Source of the DNA: Ascochyta rabiei
Lineage: Eukaryota > Ascomycota > Dothideomycetes > Pleosporales > Didymellaceae
Reading direction: 5' to 3'
DNA length: 64,000 nt
NCBI RefSeq assembly: GCF_004011695.2
Contig: NC_082415.1
Location: 1,240,001 to 1,304,000 of the forward strand
In this document: piece by piece, positions 34,657-45,535 of the stretch
How positions within the stretch are numbered: position 1 is the stretch's first letter
Layout of the letters: every line of letters starts with the position of its first letter
Notes under the pieces: model-generated
What the model saw: the letters and a program-made list of their open reading frames with translations, nothing else
The model's database searches: none
Told to the model about the DNA's origin: nothing
Translations under genes and position numbers: made by a program

Positions 34657-35582
34657 GTTAGTTTGTTTGCTTGTCTTTGGACAAGAAGCTCACTTGACGA
34701 GAAGTACACTCTGATTAGTGGAACTGTTGAAGTGATGAGTACTCGATATTGCTACAACGAAGTTGGCTCAAGACTTTACAGCTTCCCTTCCTTTGAAACC
34801 CGCACTACTGAAGTGCGCTTCTTTCCTGAAAACCATCTGCACCACAACGCAGCTGTTGTATTGTTTTCGGAAACCAGAGAGCGGTTTGCGCTCCCAAGGA
34901 AGAAGCCTTTCGTTCCGCAGCTAGGGTGGGGGTAGGGTTGGTTCGACATCTCGCGCGCCGTCCGCACAGCCAGGGAACGCCCAAACCACGGCCTCGGAGA
35001 TGATTGTGGGAATAAAAAAAAGCCCGAATGTTCAAAATATCGCAGAAGAGAATGCAGCGGGGGCGACTGCACCTACCCTGTCCCGGATCGTGTACGTGCT
35101 TTAGCTTGGTGGACTGTAGTAGCTCAGCTTGGAGCTCCCCTAGACGGTGATTAACACCCTCCAAGCACGAGACTATACGGTGGTTTGTCCAAGTACACAG
35201 AGATGTGCAATGGGCCCGGAATTACCTTGTTACCCATTGCACCACCGATGCCCATCGCAACTCTTAGTAGTGCTTGTAGTAGAAGGCCAGATGCCGCTGG
35301 CAGCGAGGCAAAGTGGATGCTTGAAAACGCGGTTTACGGTGGACAAAAAACCTTTTTTTTTGGACTTGGAGTAATGGGAGATTCGTCCAGTGGTTGGGCA
35401 GGATGTTGATTGCTATGGGTAGAAACAATTGGGAGTGGCCGCACTGTATTGACATACCACGAGCGCATTTGTTGTGTTGGGAATGATGCCCTTCACGTTC
35501 AATGGTGTAGATGGAGGAGAGGATCCAGTGATTATGCGTCTTGTGTCTTTCGTGAAAACCTCGAGATCCTATGGTTCACTGA

Positions 35583-36151
35583 TCAGCATCCCCAAAGTGC
35601 GATATGGTCGCAATGTAGTGTCGGTGTCACGGCAATAGTACTCTCGTCTTCTAACCGTCGGTTGCCTACCATGACATCAAACAGGTCGCCCATTGTCTGG
35701 TTCGCCGCGACGCCAAGCGGAGCAAAAGTAGGAATCTTTCCGTTTTCACTAGTAATTGACGCAGGTAACGTCGCAGCACTGAGGTCTGATCTGGTTTCCC
35801 TGCGGATGGGGGTTATGTTTGGGTATCCATGGCGTGGAGCCAATGGTCGGTGGGGATGATCTTGATAGTAGGGTCTTTCATGACTGTCGTCTTGCAGATC
35901 ATTATGTCTTTCTCGTAGGTGACTACAAGACACTGCGAGGAGATGGCGGTATCGCCAGCATCCTTTGGATAATGAGGGATAATATCTAGCCTCTTGCCAT
36001 TTCGTCCCAACCTATGACCACGATGCCATACTAGCGACGACCATGAAGGAAACGGTGTGAACCATGCTGGTAGAGGTCCCATCTTATCCTCTTCCCCCAT
36101 TTTATAGTAGACAAACCGCTCGAAACGAGACGATGGGCTGAAGAATGTCAT
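35583..36151 (-). pseudogene. Frame-disrupted unrecognised gene
   Basis: An ATG at 36151 opens a 112-codon frame (MTFFSPSSRFERFVYY.. to ..HAMDTQT, stop at 35813). Its coding-like sense resumes in another frame from about 35830 (TPIRRETRSDLSAATLPAS) to a stop at 35583. No usable intron spans the switch, so a small indel is the simplest reading. The family is not recognised. The two halves could also be unrelated chance frames. Confidence 0.35.
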
Positions 36152-36378
36152 CTCGGGTAGAGCGCCTGAATGGTATGCGGCACATAGGGCTTCGACTGAT
36201 ACGCTTGATTAGAGCGTCTGACCCGTCAGACCGATGCCCGGCCCGGCCAGGGATAAACCCGACCGGGTGCCAATGTCAGGTATCTGAGGTTCTTTTAATG
36301 TGGTTTGTCCTACTCTTCACGGATTCTCCGCATTTTCCTTCGCGGCTTCACGCAGGCTGTTTATGAGGGCCTTCATCG

Positions 36379-36851
36379 TTAGATGGAGGTCGTGGAGCCG
36401 GGCAAGACTGTCCTTGGCGGCGATTCGGTAGCGTCAACTGCTATGTGGGCGGCGGCTTCGGCGGCGAGGGCGCGGTACTCCCAGTCGTCCCCGAGCTCAA
36501 ACCACGTGAGCCAGTAGTCCACCCACACGACAGCAGCACACAAGGCCCAACGGCATTTAGACAGGGCTGACACCCCTTCTCGACAGACCGGGACCGGGAC
36601 CGGGACCAGCGGGCCAGGTAGACCCAGACGGCAGCTAGGCGGGCGGGGACGGGGGTTATGCAGAGCGGGCACAGGACGGCAACACCCACCCCGAAAGAGG
36701 GGAGAGGTGGCTTGACGTTGCTGGCAATGGTGTCCAGCTTCAGTAGCAAGCTATCGATGCGTTCGAGGACGGCGTTCGACAGCACAACATTGTGAGAGGG
36801 GGCGTTCGCCCCAGCGAGAAGGAGAAAGAAAACAAAGTAAAGCAGCATCAT
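36379..36851 (-). pseudogene. Frame-disrupted small membrane-protein gene
   Basis: ATG at 36851 starts with a signal-like segment (MMLLYFVFFLLLAGANA), then SNAVLERIDSLLLKLDTIASN and a hydrophobic stretch ending LAAVWVYLARW. A second hydrophobic, coding-like segment (CRWALCAAVVWVDYWLTWFE to a stop at 36379) continues in a different frame. The switch lies at or near a GACCGG hexamer tandem (36586-36607). The only possible intron joining the frames would be 38 nt, too short. A frameshifted gene is the best explanation. The family is not recognised. Confidence 0.4.
36586..36607. repeat. Short GACCGG hexamer tandem
   Basis: Between three and four GACCGG units sit at the frame switch of the membrane-protein relic. 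Confidence 0.7.
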
Positions 36852-36960
36852 CTTCGTTGTCGTCGTCTTTTCTTCCTCTTGATCGTCATCTTCTTCGTCG
36901 CTGAAGAGCGATTGCCAGGTCTGTTTACTTCAGACTCCTGGATTCCTGCCATTCTACGCC

Positions 36961-37038
36961 CACTCCTCAAACTCCAGGCACTCGCTCTTCGCACAAAGCT
37001 ACTTCGACCCAGAGCTGCTCAAATACGCAGCCGCGCTG
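36961..37038 (+). pseudogene. Fragment of a phytanoyl-CoA dioxygenase-like gene
   Basis: Translated on the plus strand, this 78-nt piece gives HSSNSRHSLFAQSYFDPELL followed by KYAAAL. It matches residues about 96-121 of the dioxygenase encoded at 46555-47490. Over the last 61 nt, 54 bases are identical; apart from one Arg-to-Lys codon (two changes) all differences are synonymous. No start, catalytic residues or flanking homology remain. Confidence 0.75.
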
Positions 37039-38555
37039 CCTGCTGATCCCGGAAGCTGTATTGAGCTGAGCTCTTCTGGCAAATTGGGACGCATTGAGCC
37101 TCTTGGAGTCTTTTGGGATAAGGTATTATCTCGAGTTTCGTCCACCTGGGCAATACGCGTGGAGTGTTCCCGAGAAGGAGTAGGCGATGCAGATGATTCG
37201 GCAATCCCGGCCAGTACTGGTGACAGGCTGCAAGGAAATTCGTTGTTCGAACCATCTTAATGGGTGAGTATCGAGCAGTGTCTGCCGCAGGATCTGGCGT
37301 GATAGGGTTGACGGTGAGTAAAGAAAGCTGTGTAGCATTTCTACCTCCAATGGCAAGTCACTTCTCATAACAATTTTGGAACTTGACATGGATTGTGATG
37401 TTGAGATTGCTGGGGATGTTGACTCTGAACCTAGCAAGCTGTGGTGGTGGTGGCGCCTTGAACAATTGCCATGGAAGTTCAGGTTCCAGCGACTAGGCGG
37501 TAATGGGAAGTATGCATCGCTAGTATGCGACAAAGACGAACCATCGTAAAATAACTGGAATAGAGAGCTGGCTGCCTCCACTGGGACCAGAAGGTGGCAG
37601 AACTGCCTCTGAAGCGGCCATGATGACACTCAGATGCCCACGATTGGTGGCTATGCTGGACGCCGTTAGCTAAGATGGAATTGTCCTGGTCTACGCCTGA
37701 ACGAGGTAGTTAATCGAACCGGTCAAGGGCTGACTGTCAGAATGAGATCCTAGGGGTCGTAGCGGGAATATACGCCACACCAGGCTGGGAGGGCTTCTAA
37801 GGCGGAGGGCTTCCAAGGCAACAACACCAGCCTTCAGATATAAAGAGGCATATGCAGCTTCTTGCCCTAATTTCGATATACAATCTGCCTCGCTGTAACC
37901 ATTGTTTTAGTCGAAACGTAGTTACTGTAAATCAAGGTGTTGGGGAGGGACTGTGGCCTCAACACACCCAAGCGGTGATGATGGGACCTGGTAATCGAGA
38001 AAACGAAGCATGAGCTGCATGCATACTAAGGAGATGATTGCTCAACATTCTGGACACAACCCTCTCATACCAATCAACGTACTCGCTTTTAGCTTCTGCC
38101 TTGAATCATTGGTGCAATGAAGGCAAGTCGGAGATAAGTACGTACGGTCTCACCTCGACACAACGTATGTGAACAGCTATGCAACAAGAGACCACAGAGC
38201 GCAGTTGCGATCATGGATGTGTCACATAGATTTTTAACAAATGGAAGCGAGAATTGAAAGTATCGATGTTTTTCACAGGTCACTGCAAAGGTGGACAGAG
38301 TCGCATGATGTCTGAGCGATGGGTTCGCACGCTCAAATACGGACCGCGCCTTTCCCCTTCTGGCGTATTCACAGAAAGCACGTGTTGTGTAGAAGAGTCA
38401 TTTACGTTCTTTACGTTTGTGATGCTTAGATTTGAATTATCAAGACAGTGCTATTGCGAATACGCAAGGTACAATTTGACCAACATATGCCCAGGGCTTG
38501 CTCTAACCGTACAGCCGGCGTGCAATCTGGATGCGAGAGACATCAAACAACACGT

Positions 38556-40241
38556 TTACGACTCCCAAAAGTCACCAGACAACCACCTGTTGACCATCTC
38601 GAGGGAAGCCTCGGGCTGGTCGTATGGGACCATGTGGCCACCAGCATGCAGCCTCATGAAGGTGAAGTTGCCACTCGACTTGACCTCACCGACCTTCTTG
38701 CCATCGCCATCGATCTTGAAGTCTTTCATCTCGGCCTTCTTGTACTCTTTCTGACCAGGCCACTCAAGAGCCTCGGTCCAGGCCTTGTTGCCCAGCCAGT
38801 TGCAGATGTAATCAGCGTCACCTGCGTAAACGAGCACAGGGATCTCCTTGAGGATACTGGGAACGACGCGGTGGAAAGGCTTCATCCAGTCACCACCGAG
38901 GAGGAAGTTGCGGTTGATGTCGAAGTTGCAAGACTCGTAGTTGCTGACCTCAGCACCGACGGCCTTCATGACTTCCTTCTTGTTGAGGAAACCCTGGATC
39001 CAGTCGAGCTCGTCGTAGCAAAGGCTGTTGCTGCCGCAGGGCTTGCGGACATCGTAAACGTTCTGGCCAGTGCGCTGGTAAGGGCCGATCATAGCGTTGT
39101 TGCAGTAAATGGAGGCGGGCACACAGCTCCAGACAGACTCGGAGTTGTAGCAGTTCTCGATCAAGCTGGTGCAACGGGGCAGAGCATTGTCCATGGACTT
39201 GCATGTGCTCTCGTCCAAAACAGCAGGCCAGCCGCCCTCACCACAAGCCATGGGGCGATAGTAGGGGTACTGGGTAAGGCCATCGGTGAGACCGTTGCCA
39301 ATCAGGACCGACTGGAGGTTGATGTTGCGGTTCTTGTGAGAGAGAATCTCAGAGGCAAATACCGGAATGTAGTGGCCAGCGTACGACTCGCCAGAGATGT
39401 GGAAGCTCTGCTTCGAGTACTCGGGGAACTGCTTGAAGAAGAGAGTGAGCAGGGCGTAGACATCCTTTCCAGCGGCAACGGTGTTGCTAACAGAGCCGCC
39501 GGAGTATGAGTAACCGACGTTGACGGGCTGGTCAAGGAAGATGACGGAAGCATTGCTGTTCCACGAGTAGTCGTTGTGCTTGATCTTCTGGTCCTTGGTA
39601 ATGGAGGCGGGTCCAAGTTCCATGAACAGACCTGTCAGCGAGGAGCAGCCAGGCCCACCGTTGAGCCAGAGCACCACGGGGTCGTTCTTGGGGTCGTTGC
39701 GAGACTCGAAGAACCCTGGAGATGATTAACGTCTTTGGCAAATGGGCGGCCATCAAGGTGCTAACTTACAGTAGAACAAGTGCTTGTCCTCCTCATCGTC
39801 GTCAAGGTAGCCGCTGTATTGCTTGACCTTGTCGACGCCGAGAACACTAGGGTCGACGTGCTTTGCACGCAGGCTGTAGTTCTCAAGCTTGCCATCGACC
39901 TCGCGCTCCTTCTCGCCGTTCTCGTTCTCGACCCAGACGCTTTGCACGTCGGCGCCCTTGACGATGTAGTCCCACTCGGAGTCGTGCTTGCGCGTGTGTG
40001 GCTTGGGGTTAGAGAAGAAGGCAGCCTTCTCCATCTGCTCAGGGAACATCATGGCGACTTCATCCCAGATGGCGCGTGCTTCGCCTGTGAGCGACTTGAG
40101 GTTCTCCTCCAGGTTCTGGAGGGGCTTCGTCCATGCACTGGTGTCGAAGCCCTTGAAAGACTCAGGAGCTTTGAGGACCTGCTGCTGCGGGATGGCAGCG
40201 GACGCTGCTCCAAAGAGCAGGGCCGAGGTAGCTACCTTCAT
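38556..40241 (-). CDS. cpyA: Carboxypeptidase Y (vacuolar serine carboxypeptidase, S10)
   Basis: Exons 39770-40241 and 38556-39715 give 543 residues. A signal peptide (about 1-17) is followed by a propeptide of about 100 residues, then the mature enzyme. The S10 catalytic triad is visible: Ser268 in GESYAGHY, Asp457 in [11 protein letters not shown], and His518 in [20 protein letters not shown] (oxyanion region) is present, as are paired cysteines and an NFT/NAS glycosylation potential. The enzyme removes C-terminal residues from peptides in the vacuole and is activated there by cleavage of the propeptide. The length and motifs match Aspergillus CpyA. It is divergent from SDO1, 573 bp away. 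Confidence 0.97.
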
Positions 40242-40814
40242 GGCTTTGCACGATAGAGCTTCCGGAGCTCAAGGGTAGCTGTGTGATAGGTAACGAAGAA
40301 CCCAATGAAGTGAATCAAAGGGTATGAGTGTATGGAGAAGAGAGTATGGGTCAAGACAGATGTGGAGAGGATGGGGTATGAGAGATGGAGCGTGTTGGAG
40401 TGCTGGAGCTCAGTGACCAGGCAACGACCAGCCACCTCGATGACGAAGCTAGCTTATCAGCTGGCGATGCTAGTCCGAGCGCGGGCAGCTCACGGGGCCA
40501 AACCATTAGCGTTTCAAGATGGGCCGGCGGTTATGGCTCTCTCAACCGACGCCTCACTGAGGGATCGAGGCATCATCGCCCTGAAGCATGTGATGCCAAA
40601 GCTTGGATCTTGCATTCCTGCTGCAGCGCCCCGTCCCTTGTCTCGTGAAGCTTGGGCTGTTCCTGCATGGCAGCTATATTGGGCCTAGCGCGCCTTCTGT
40701 CAAGATGAGCCGAAACGATGTCATCCATCCCCGCCGAATCTTTTATGTCTGCGCCGCAACACGTTCTGCGTACCACCACACGACGTGAACCTGAGCTTTC
40801 CCATACAACACAGG
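40242..40814. promoter_or_regulatory. Divergent promoter region of cpyA and SDO1
   Basis: This 573-bp gap between two start codons should contain both promoters. It includes two CA/GA-rich stretches next to cpyA. I cannot point to a specific element. Confidence 0.45.
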
Positions 40815-41777
40815 ATGCCTATCAACCAACCGTCAAATCAGATTAAACTCACCAACGTTTCGTTGGTGCGCATCAAGAAGGGTGCGCAAATCCCCCGCCA
40901 AGATATTGTCGCCAGTCGCTAGAACAGTCACTAACTCTGCGCAGGCAAGAAGCGTTTCGAAATCGCATGCTACAAGAACAAGGTCCTGGAATGGCGTAAT
41001 AAAATCGAAAAGGATCTCTCAAACGTCCTCCAGATTGAAAATGTCTTCCTCAACGTCAGCAAAGGACAGGCGGCACCGAAGGCCGACCTCGATAAGGCGT
41101 TTGGCAAGAAACCCATGGAAGAAATCATTCTCGAAATCTTGGACCACGGCGAATTGCAGGTTGGAGAGAAGGAGCGTGGCGCCGAACTCGAGCGTACAAA
41201 GAACGAAGTGATCGATATCGTTGCAGGCAAGCTGGTCGACCCTAGAACAAAACGCGTCTACACCACAGGCATGATCGAGAAGGCGCTAGACCAGTTGAGC
41301 TCGCAAACGCAGGCGCAACAACAAGAACACAAGGCCGGAACGGAGACGCCAGATGGTGAAGAAAAGGGAAAGGCTGCAGCGCTACCCAAGTGGAGTGGTA
41401 TTGTCACAACAAAGTCTGCCAAGTCACAAGCTCTTTTCGCAATGAAGGCTCTTATCGCGCACCAGCCGATCCCTGTTGCGCGTATGCAGATGAAGCTGCG
41501 AGTCAGCTGCCCGACCTCGGTACTCAAGCAGGCCGTCAAGACGGCGCCAAAAGCCCTGGCAGATGGTGAAGAGAAGACAGCCACTGGCACAGTCAAAGAC
41601 ACAATATTGGCATTCATGGAGAAGATCGAGAGCCAAGACACGATGGGTGCCGAGTGGGAGGCTGTCGGACTTGTTGAGCCAGGCGCGTTCAAGGGCCTCA
41701 ATGAGTTTATCGAGAGCCAGACCAAGGGCCGTGGAAATGTCGAAGTTATGGAGATGGCTGTTGGCGCCGACGATTGA
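40815..41777 (+). CDS. SDO1: Ribosome maturation protein SDO1 (SBDS)
   Basis: Exons 40815-40881 and 40945-41777 encode 299 residues. The FYSH domain is visible (MPINQPSNQIKLTNVSLVRI, KKRFEIACYKNKVLEWR), then the three-helix middle domain (EIILEILDHGELQVGEKER) and a C-terminal ferredoxin-like domain. SBDS works with the GTPase Efl1 to release eIF6/Tif6 from late pre-60S subunits in the cytoplasm. Fungal orthologues are usually about 250 residues; the extra length here comes from a Gln/Lys/Glu-rich insertion at about 155-185 that is low-complexity. Confidence 0.97.
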
Positions 41778-42996
41778 GTGGTGACACGTTGAGGAGCGAG
41801 TTGTACGCAGCAGCCTCTACCTCATGTGCATGCTGTCGGTCGCCTCATCTGCACCGTGCCTGGATGCCTCCTCACACCCTTTGCGCCAGACGAGATCGAA
41901 GGCGTCAAGGCATGTGTACCTGTCCCCGCCCAGGCCCGATCCACCCACAAAGATACCCAACGAAGATACCCGGCATTTGAGACAAGGATCTTCGGCAGTA
42001 CTGGGCAGAGGTGCTGTTCATCAGGCCTTGAGGTACATCTGGACACCCAGATCTTGCAGATAGCCGTCGTTGAAATAAATCAGGCATCTATCTGATTACA
42101 ATGAAGTATGCAGTCCAACAATACACGTTTCTTCACTCCATTGAAAACTTCTTTTCCATCTACTTCCCTTTTTCCTTTATGTACTATCGTGCACTTCTAC
42201 TCTGAGTAAGTATATCTCACTCTACAAAACAGTTTGGGTTGTCGTTGTGCATCCTTCGTGCGTTGGCGCCAGTGTAGCTGTTGATTGGTGATTTTAATCG
42301 AGGCTGCATGCACGACCATACCCTGCTCACCACGTCACTCCAGCAACGTCGCGTCTTCCATCGGGTATCTCGAAATCGCCTGACTTCCCGAATCTTCTAC
42401 AGTGCGGGCATCTTCGCCAGGACATCTCACACTGGTCGACAAAATTGTCCTCCAGTATCCTCCTGAGGCGACAAGCTGCCCCATCTCTAATTCTTGCCTT
42501 CTTTGATTAGTTTACTTTCTCTATTGGAGAGCACTCGATACCAAACTGTTCTGCTTTGATCAACTCTTACGATGTCCGTCTCTATGCGCTGAAGCGCCTG
42601 ACCTATCCCATCCAATGCAGAGTCCAATGCGAAGTGCGTTGTCCCCCTAACGCACTGCATCTCATCTATTGTCCATCCACTGGTATCCTACCCCCTTCCC
42701 CGCACTCCGCACATACGGCCTTTAGCGCCCTGCTAAGCGCCTTATCGGGAGCGTGGGTGCGTGGCGTGGTTGCATGCTGCTCTGCAGGGCCAGCGAAACG
42801 GCCGCACGAGTGCCCTATGGCAAGTGATGGAAGGACATCGCGAGAAGGGGAGAGCTCATATAAGCCTCACTAGCGGTAGCGGTGAAGAGTAGGCTTAGGC
42901 CTTTCTTTCCACACCCACGGCCTTTCATAGCATTGCAACTTTCACAATCACATTACACCACAGCAGAACCTGCTTTGCTTCACTCACTTATTCACC
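41778..42996. other. Intergenic upstream of an unrecognised gene
   Basis: No supported gene. A 5S rRNA-like ACGACCATA motif near 42313 does not extend into a 5S gene. The last 150 bp contain a TATA-like element. Confidence 0.5.
42859..42863 (+). promoter_or_regulatory. TATA-like element
   Basis: TATAA in the context CTCATATAAGCC lies 134 bp upstream of the ATG at 42997. Confidence 0.4.
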
Positions 42997-43671
42997 ATGG
43001 CAGCTTTGCTCGCAGCGCCACCACGGACACCGAGCCCAAAGGTCCGCATACGCTCACAGTCATTTTCCTTCGACTCACCGTCATCAATCACCAGACTCAA
43101 TGCATCAACTCCCATCGACGACTCACCATATTCAAAATCAACCGGTAGCATCAACATCACGAAGGCAATACCCCAACACCACGTCCTACTACCACTCAAG
43201 ACCAAAATGAGCTACGAGTCCATGTCAGACTCTTCCAGCGCCATGTCGATATCCCCCGCAAGCTCCCCAACCAAATCTGAATATGAAACGCGTCTGCAGG
43301 ATTTACCAGAGGGAAACCTTCTCGGCCTATTCGAGAATACACGTGCACCCCGTCCCTCAGACGCACTGTACTCGCATCCACCAACCAGCAAGAGAATTCG
43401 CCTGTCCCCGCCACACATCACCTTGCCCCCTCCGTCGGAAGATATGTCTGACGTTGGACCTATTTCGCCGTTCGCTTTCCAGGATACTAGTTTCCCCATG
43501 ACGGACCCTTGGCTTGTTCGCGTGGTTCTGGACTTGAATGATGTTCGTGGCGTGAGCTGGATGGACATCAGTGGTGTGATTGGGAGGGTGTACAAAGTGC
43601 AAACGGGAAGTGCAGAGGTGCTTGAGATTCTGAGTGGGAATGGAAGGGTGAGGAGAATGTGGTGGGATTGA
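42997..43671 (+). CDS. Unrecognised serine/proline-rich protein
   Basis: A single exon encodes 224 residues. The first 150 residues are Ser-, Pro- and Thr-rich with several SP/TP dipeptides (possible proline-directed kinase sites), and KRIRLSPP is a basic cluster that could be a nuclear import signal. The C-terminal 55 residues are more ordered: TDPWLVRVVLDLNDVRGVSW then a helix-like SGVIGRVYKVQTGSAEVLEIL. I do not recognise a family. It ends with MWWD. There is no membrane segment or signal peptide. Its coding status is supported by an uninterrupted frame, a Kozak-like start (ACCATGG) and an upstream TATA element. Confidence 0.7.
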   Translation: MAALLAAPPRTPSPKVRIRSQSFSFDSPSSITRLNASTPIDDSPYSKSTGSINITKAIPQHHVLLPLKTKMSYESMSDSSSAMSISPASSPTKSEYETRLQDLPEGNLLGLFENTRAPRPSDALYSHPPTSKRIRLSPPHITLPPPSEDMSDVGPISPFAFQDTSFPMTDPWLVRVVLDLNDVRGVSWMDISGVIGRVYKVQTGSAEVLEILSGNGRVRRMWWD

Positions 43672-44539
43672 GTCGGTGAGGAGAGGAGATGGCTGAGATG
43701 CAGGCATCCAGAAGAGAGAAGAGGTAAGGAGCTGGTGTTGAGGAAAGTAGCGGGTTCCTTTCCGTGATGGGTCTGGATTTCTTTGGTGTTTCTTTCCATT
43801 TTTGTTCTTTCTGCGTCTTGGGATCTCGCATTTGCATTTTATGGCGCAACGAACTAACGACTTCACGACTCACGACACGACGAGATCAGGGGATAGGCAC
43901 TGTCTCTGCTAAGGACGGATTATAATCATGACTGACGATTACGACTTGACGATTATATGGCTCTGTTGTACCATGTAGAGTACTCGAGATTCAAATGCAT
44001 TCTATGTTCCTTCCTGCGTTGACCATTGAACGATCCATATCTGTGAACAACTAGCGTTGAGAATCGATATTGACATGGTAGCTCATGGTAACATCGATAA
44101 GAGAAGCTGCAGTGTGATCATGCATGAAACCACGCGCAGGATGCACCTTGACAACAGTTGTCAGGTCGTGAGTGGCTGCGAATGCGATATGCAACGACCA
44201 CTTCCGAAGGACTCCGCAGTAGCGTCGAAGCTTTGACAAGACTCAATAGGCTTGCGGTGCCACTCGGAGACTTCGAGCTGCAAAGTCAGATCTGTCGGAC
44301 AAGGGGAGGTCGTGTGAGCAGGCATAGAGTATTGGAATCGTTGGTGTAATTTTTTGGTACAGGCTGTATTTTTCAACCCTATGACCTGTTCTTCATCGCC
44401 ATCCATCATTGAAAGCCGTATGAGGTGTACGTGAAAGCCAATGAATGCCACTGATAAACACCATAAGTGCACCACCCATTTCGTAAAGCCTTGATGCACC
44501 ACGCAAAGCCCATGCTGCCCCAGCCGAGAGCGAAAACGT
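43672..44539. other. Intergenic between convergent genes
   Basis: 3' regions of the serine-rich gene and RPS18. No gene seen. Confidence 0.5.
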
Positions 44540-45535
44540 TTACTTCTTCTTGGAGACACCGACAGTTCGGCCACGGCGACCAGTGGTCTTGGAGTGCTGA
44601 CCACGGACACGGAGGCCCCAGTAGTGACGGAGACCACGGTGAGCACGGATCTTCTTGAGGCGCTCAAGGTCGTCACGGAGCTTGGAGTCGACACCGTTGG
44701 CGAGGGTCTGAGAGTCCTTGCCGTCGACAATGTCGCGCTGCCTGTTGAGGAACCAGGTGGGGATCTTGTCTACGAGGTGTTAGAATAGCAACTGGCGGAG
44801 TGGCAATAGTCAAACATACACTGCAGGGGGTTCTGAATGATGGTGACAATACGCTCAAGCTCCTCAGAGGTGAGGTCACCAGCGCGCTTGCTCAGATCAA
44901 CATCGGCCTTCTTGCAGACCAAGTTGGAGTAGCGGCGACCGACACCCTTGATCTTGGTCAAGGCGTACATGACCTTCTGCTTTCCATCGACGTTCGTGTT
45001 CAACAAACGGATGATGTACTGGAAGCTGTGGCAAGTCAGCATTGCTGTTCGAGCACACGCATTATAGTCAAGATGTGCAATGGTCGTGCCCTTCGTGCGC
45101 AAGCGCCCGAAAAGTCCGCCACGCCGTTGCAAGCATCTCTCCCGTTTCCAGACGTATGCTAGTCCTCCCACTATGTGTGCTTTGTGCGTTGCCCGCGGCA
45201 CTCGATACCCATATCCTCCTCTTCTAGCATGCTGTCGAAGATCGAGGAAAGATTTGCGTCGAGTGGCGGACTCCGATGGACGCAGGCGGGAGACGAGTGT
45301 GCGCGGCGAAGGCGACGTAGTGGGTCTTGGGTTATGCGTAGCTGGGGTCGTACTTAGACTTCTCTCCGGAGACGAGCGCTATACAATTGTCAGCATGTCT
45401 ATTCGGTGCGCGCTGCCTGCGATCTGTGTTTTCGCGGTCTCCATTTTGCTGGCCAGTCGAAGAGAACACGGCGCACAAAAGGTTCGAGACGCGGTAGGAG
45501 ATGCGCAAGGTATGACAGGGTGTGTACTCACACAT
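44540..45535 (-). CDS. RPS18: 40S ribosomal protein S18 (uS13)
   Basis: Exons in transcript order: 45532-45535 (ATG plus one base), 45354-45378, 44820-45025 and 44540-44769, giving 154 residues. The sequence reads [20 protein letters not shown], with [14 protein letters not shown], the [17 protein letters not shown] loop and [20 protein letters not shown] near the C-terminus, the S13/S18 signature. uS13 sits in the head of the small subunit and contacts the large subunit and P-site tRNA. The first coding exon holds four nucleotides and the second 25, followed by a 328-nt intron, an arrangement common in ribosomal protein genes whose 5' introns carry regulatory sequence. I looked for C/D snoRNA boxes in the intron and found none. 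Confidence 0.96.

Larger units (their letters stand above)
34415..38555. other. Gene graveyard upstream of the tRNAs
   Basis: About 4.1 kb without an intact recognised gene. It holds an isolated exon-like fragment (34499-34656), two frame-disrupted reading frames (35583-36151 and 36379-36851), a dioxygenase fragment (36961-37038), and a weak candidate LTR remnant near 37800-37960. Confidence 0.55.

Noticed and set aside
28807..38555. RIP-mutated transposon block
   Set aside because: The region keeps a balanced base composition and is not AT-rich; no transposase or reverse transcriptase remains were seen.
42310..42345. 5S rRNA-like ACGACCATA motif
   Set aside because: The expected downstream internal control region of a 5S gene is absent.
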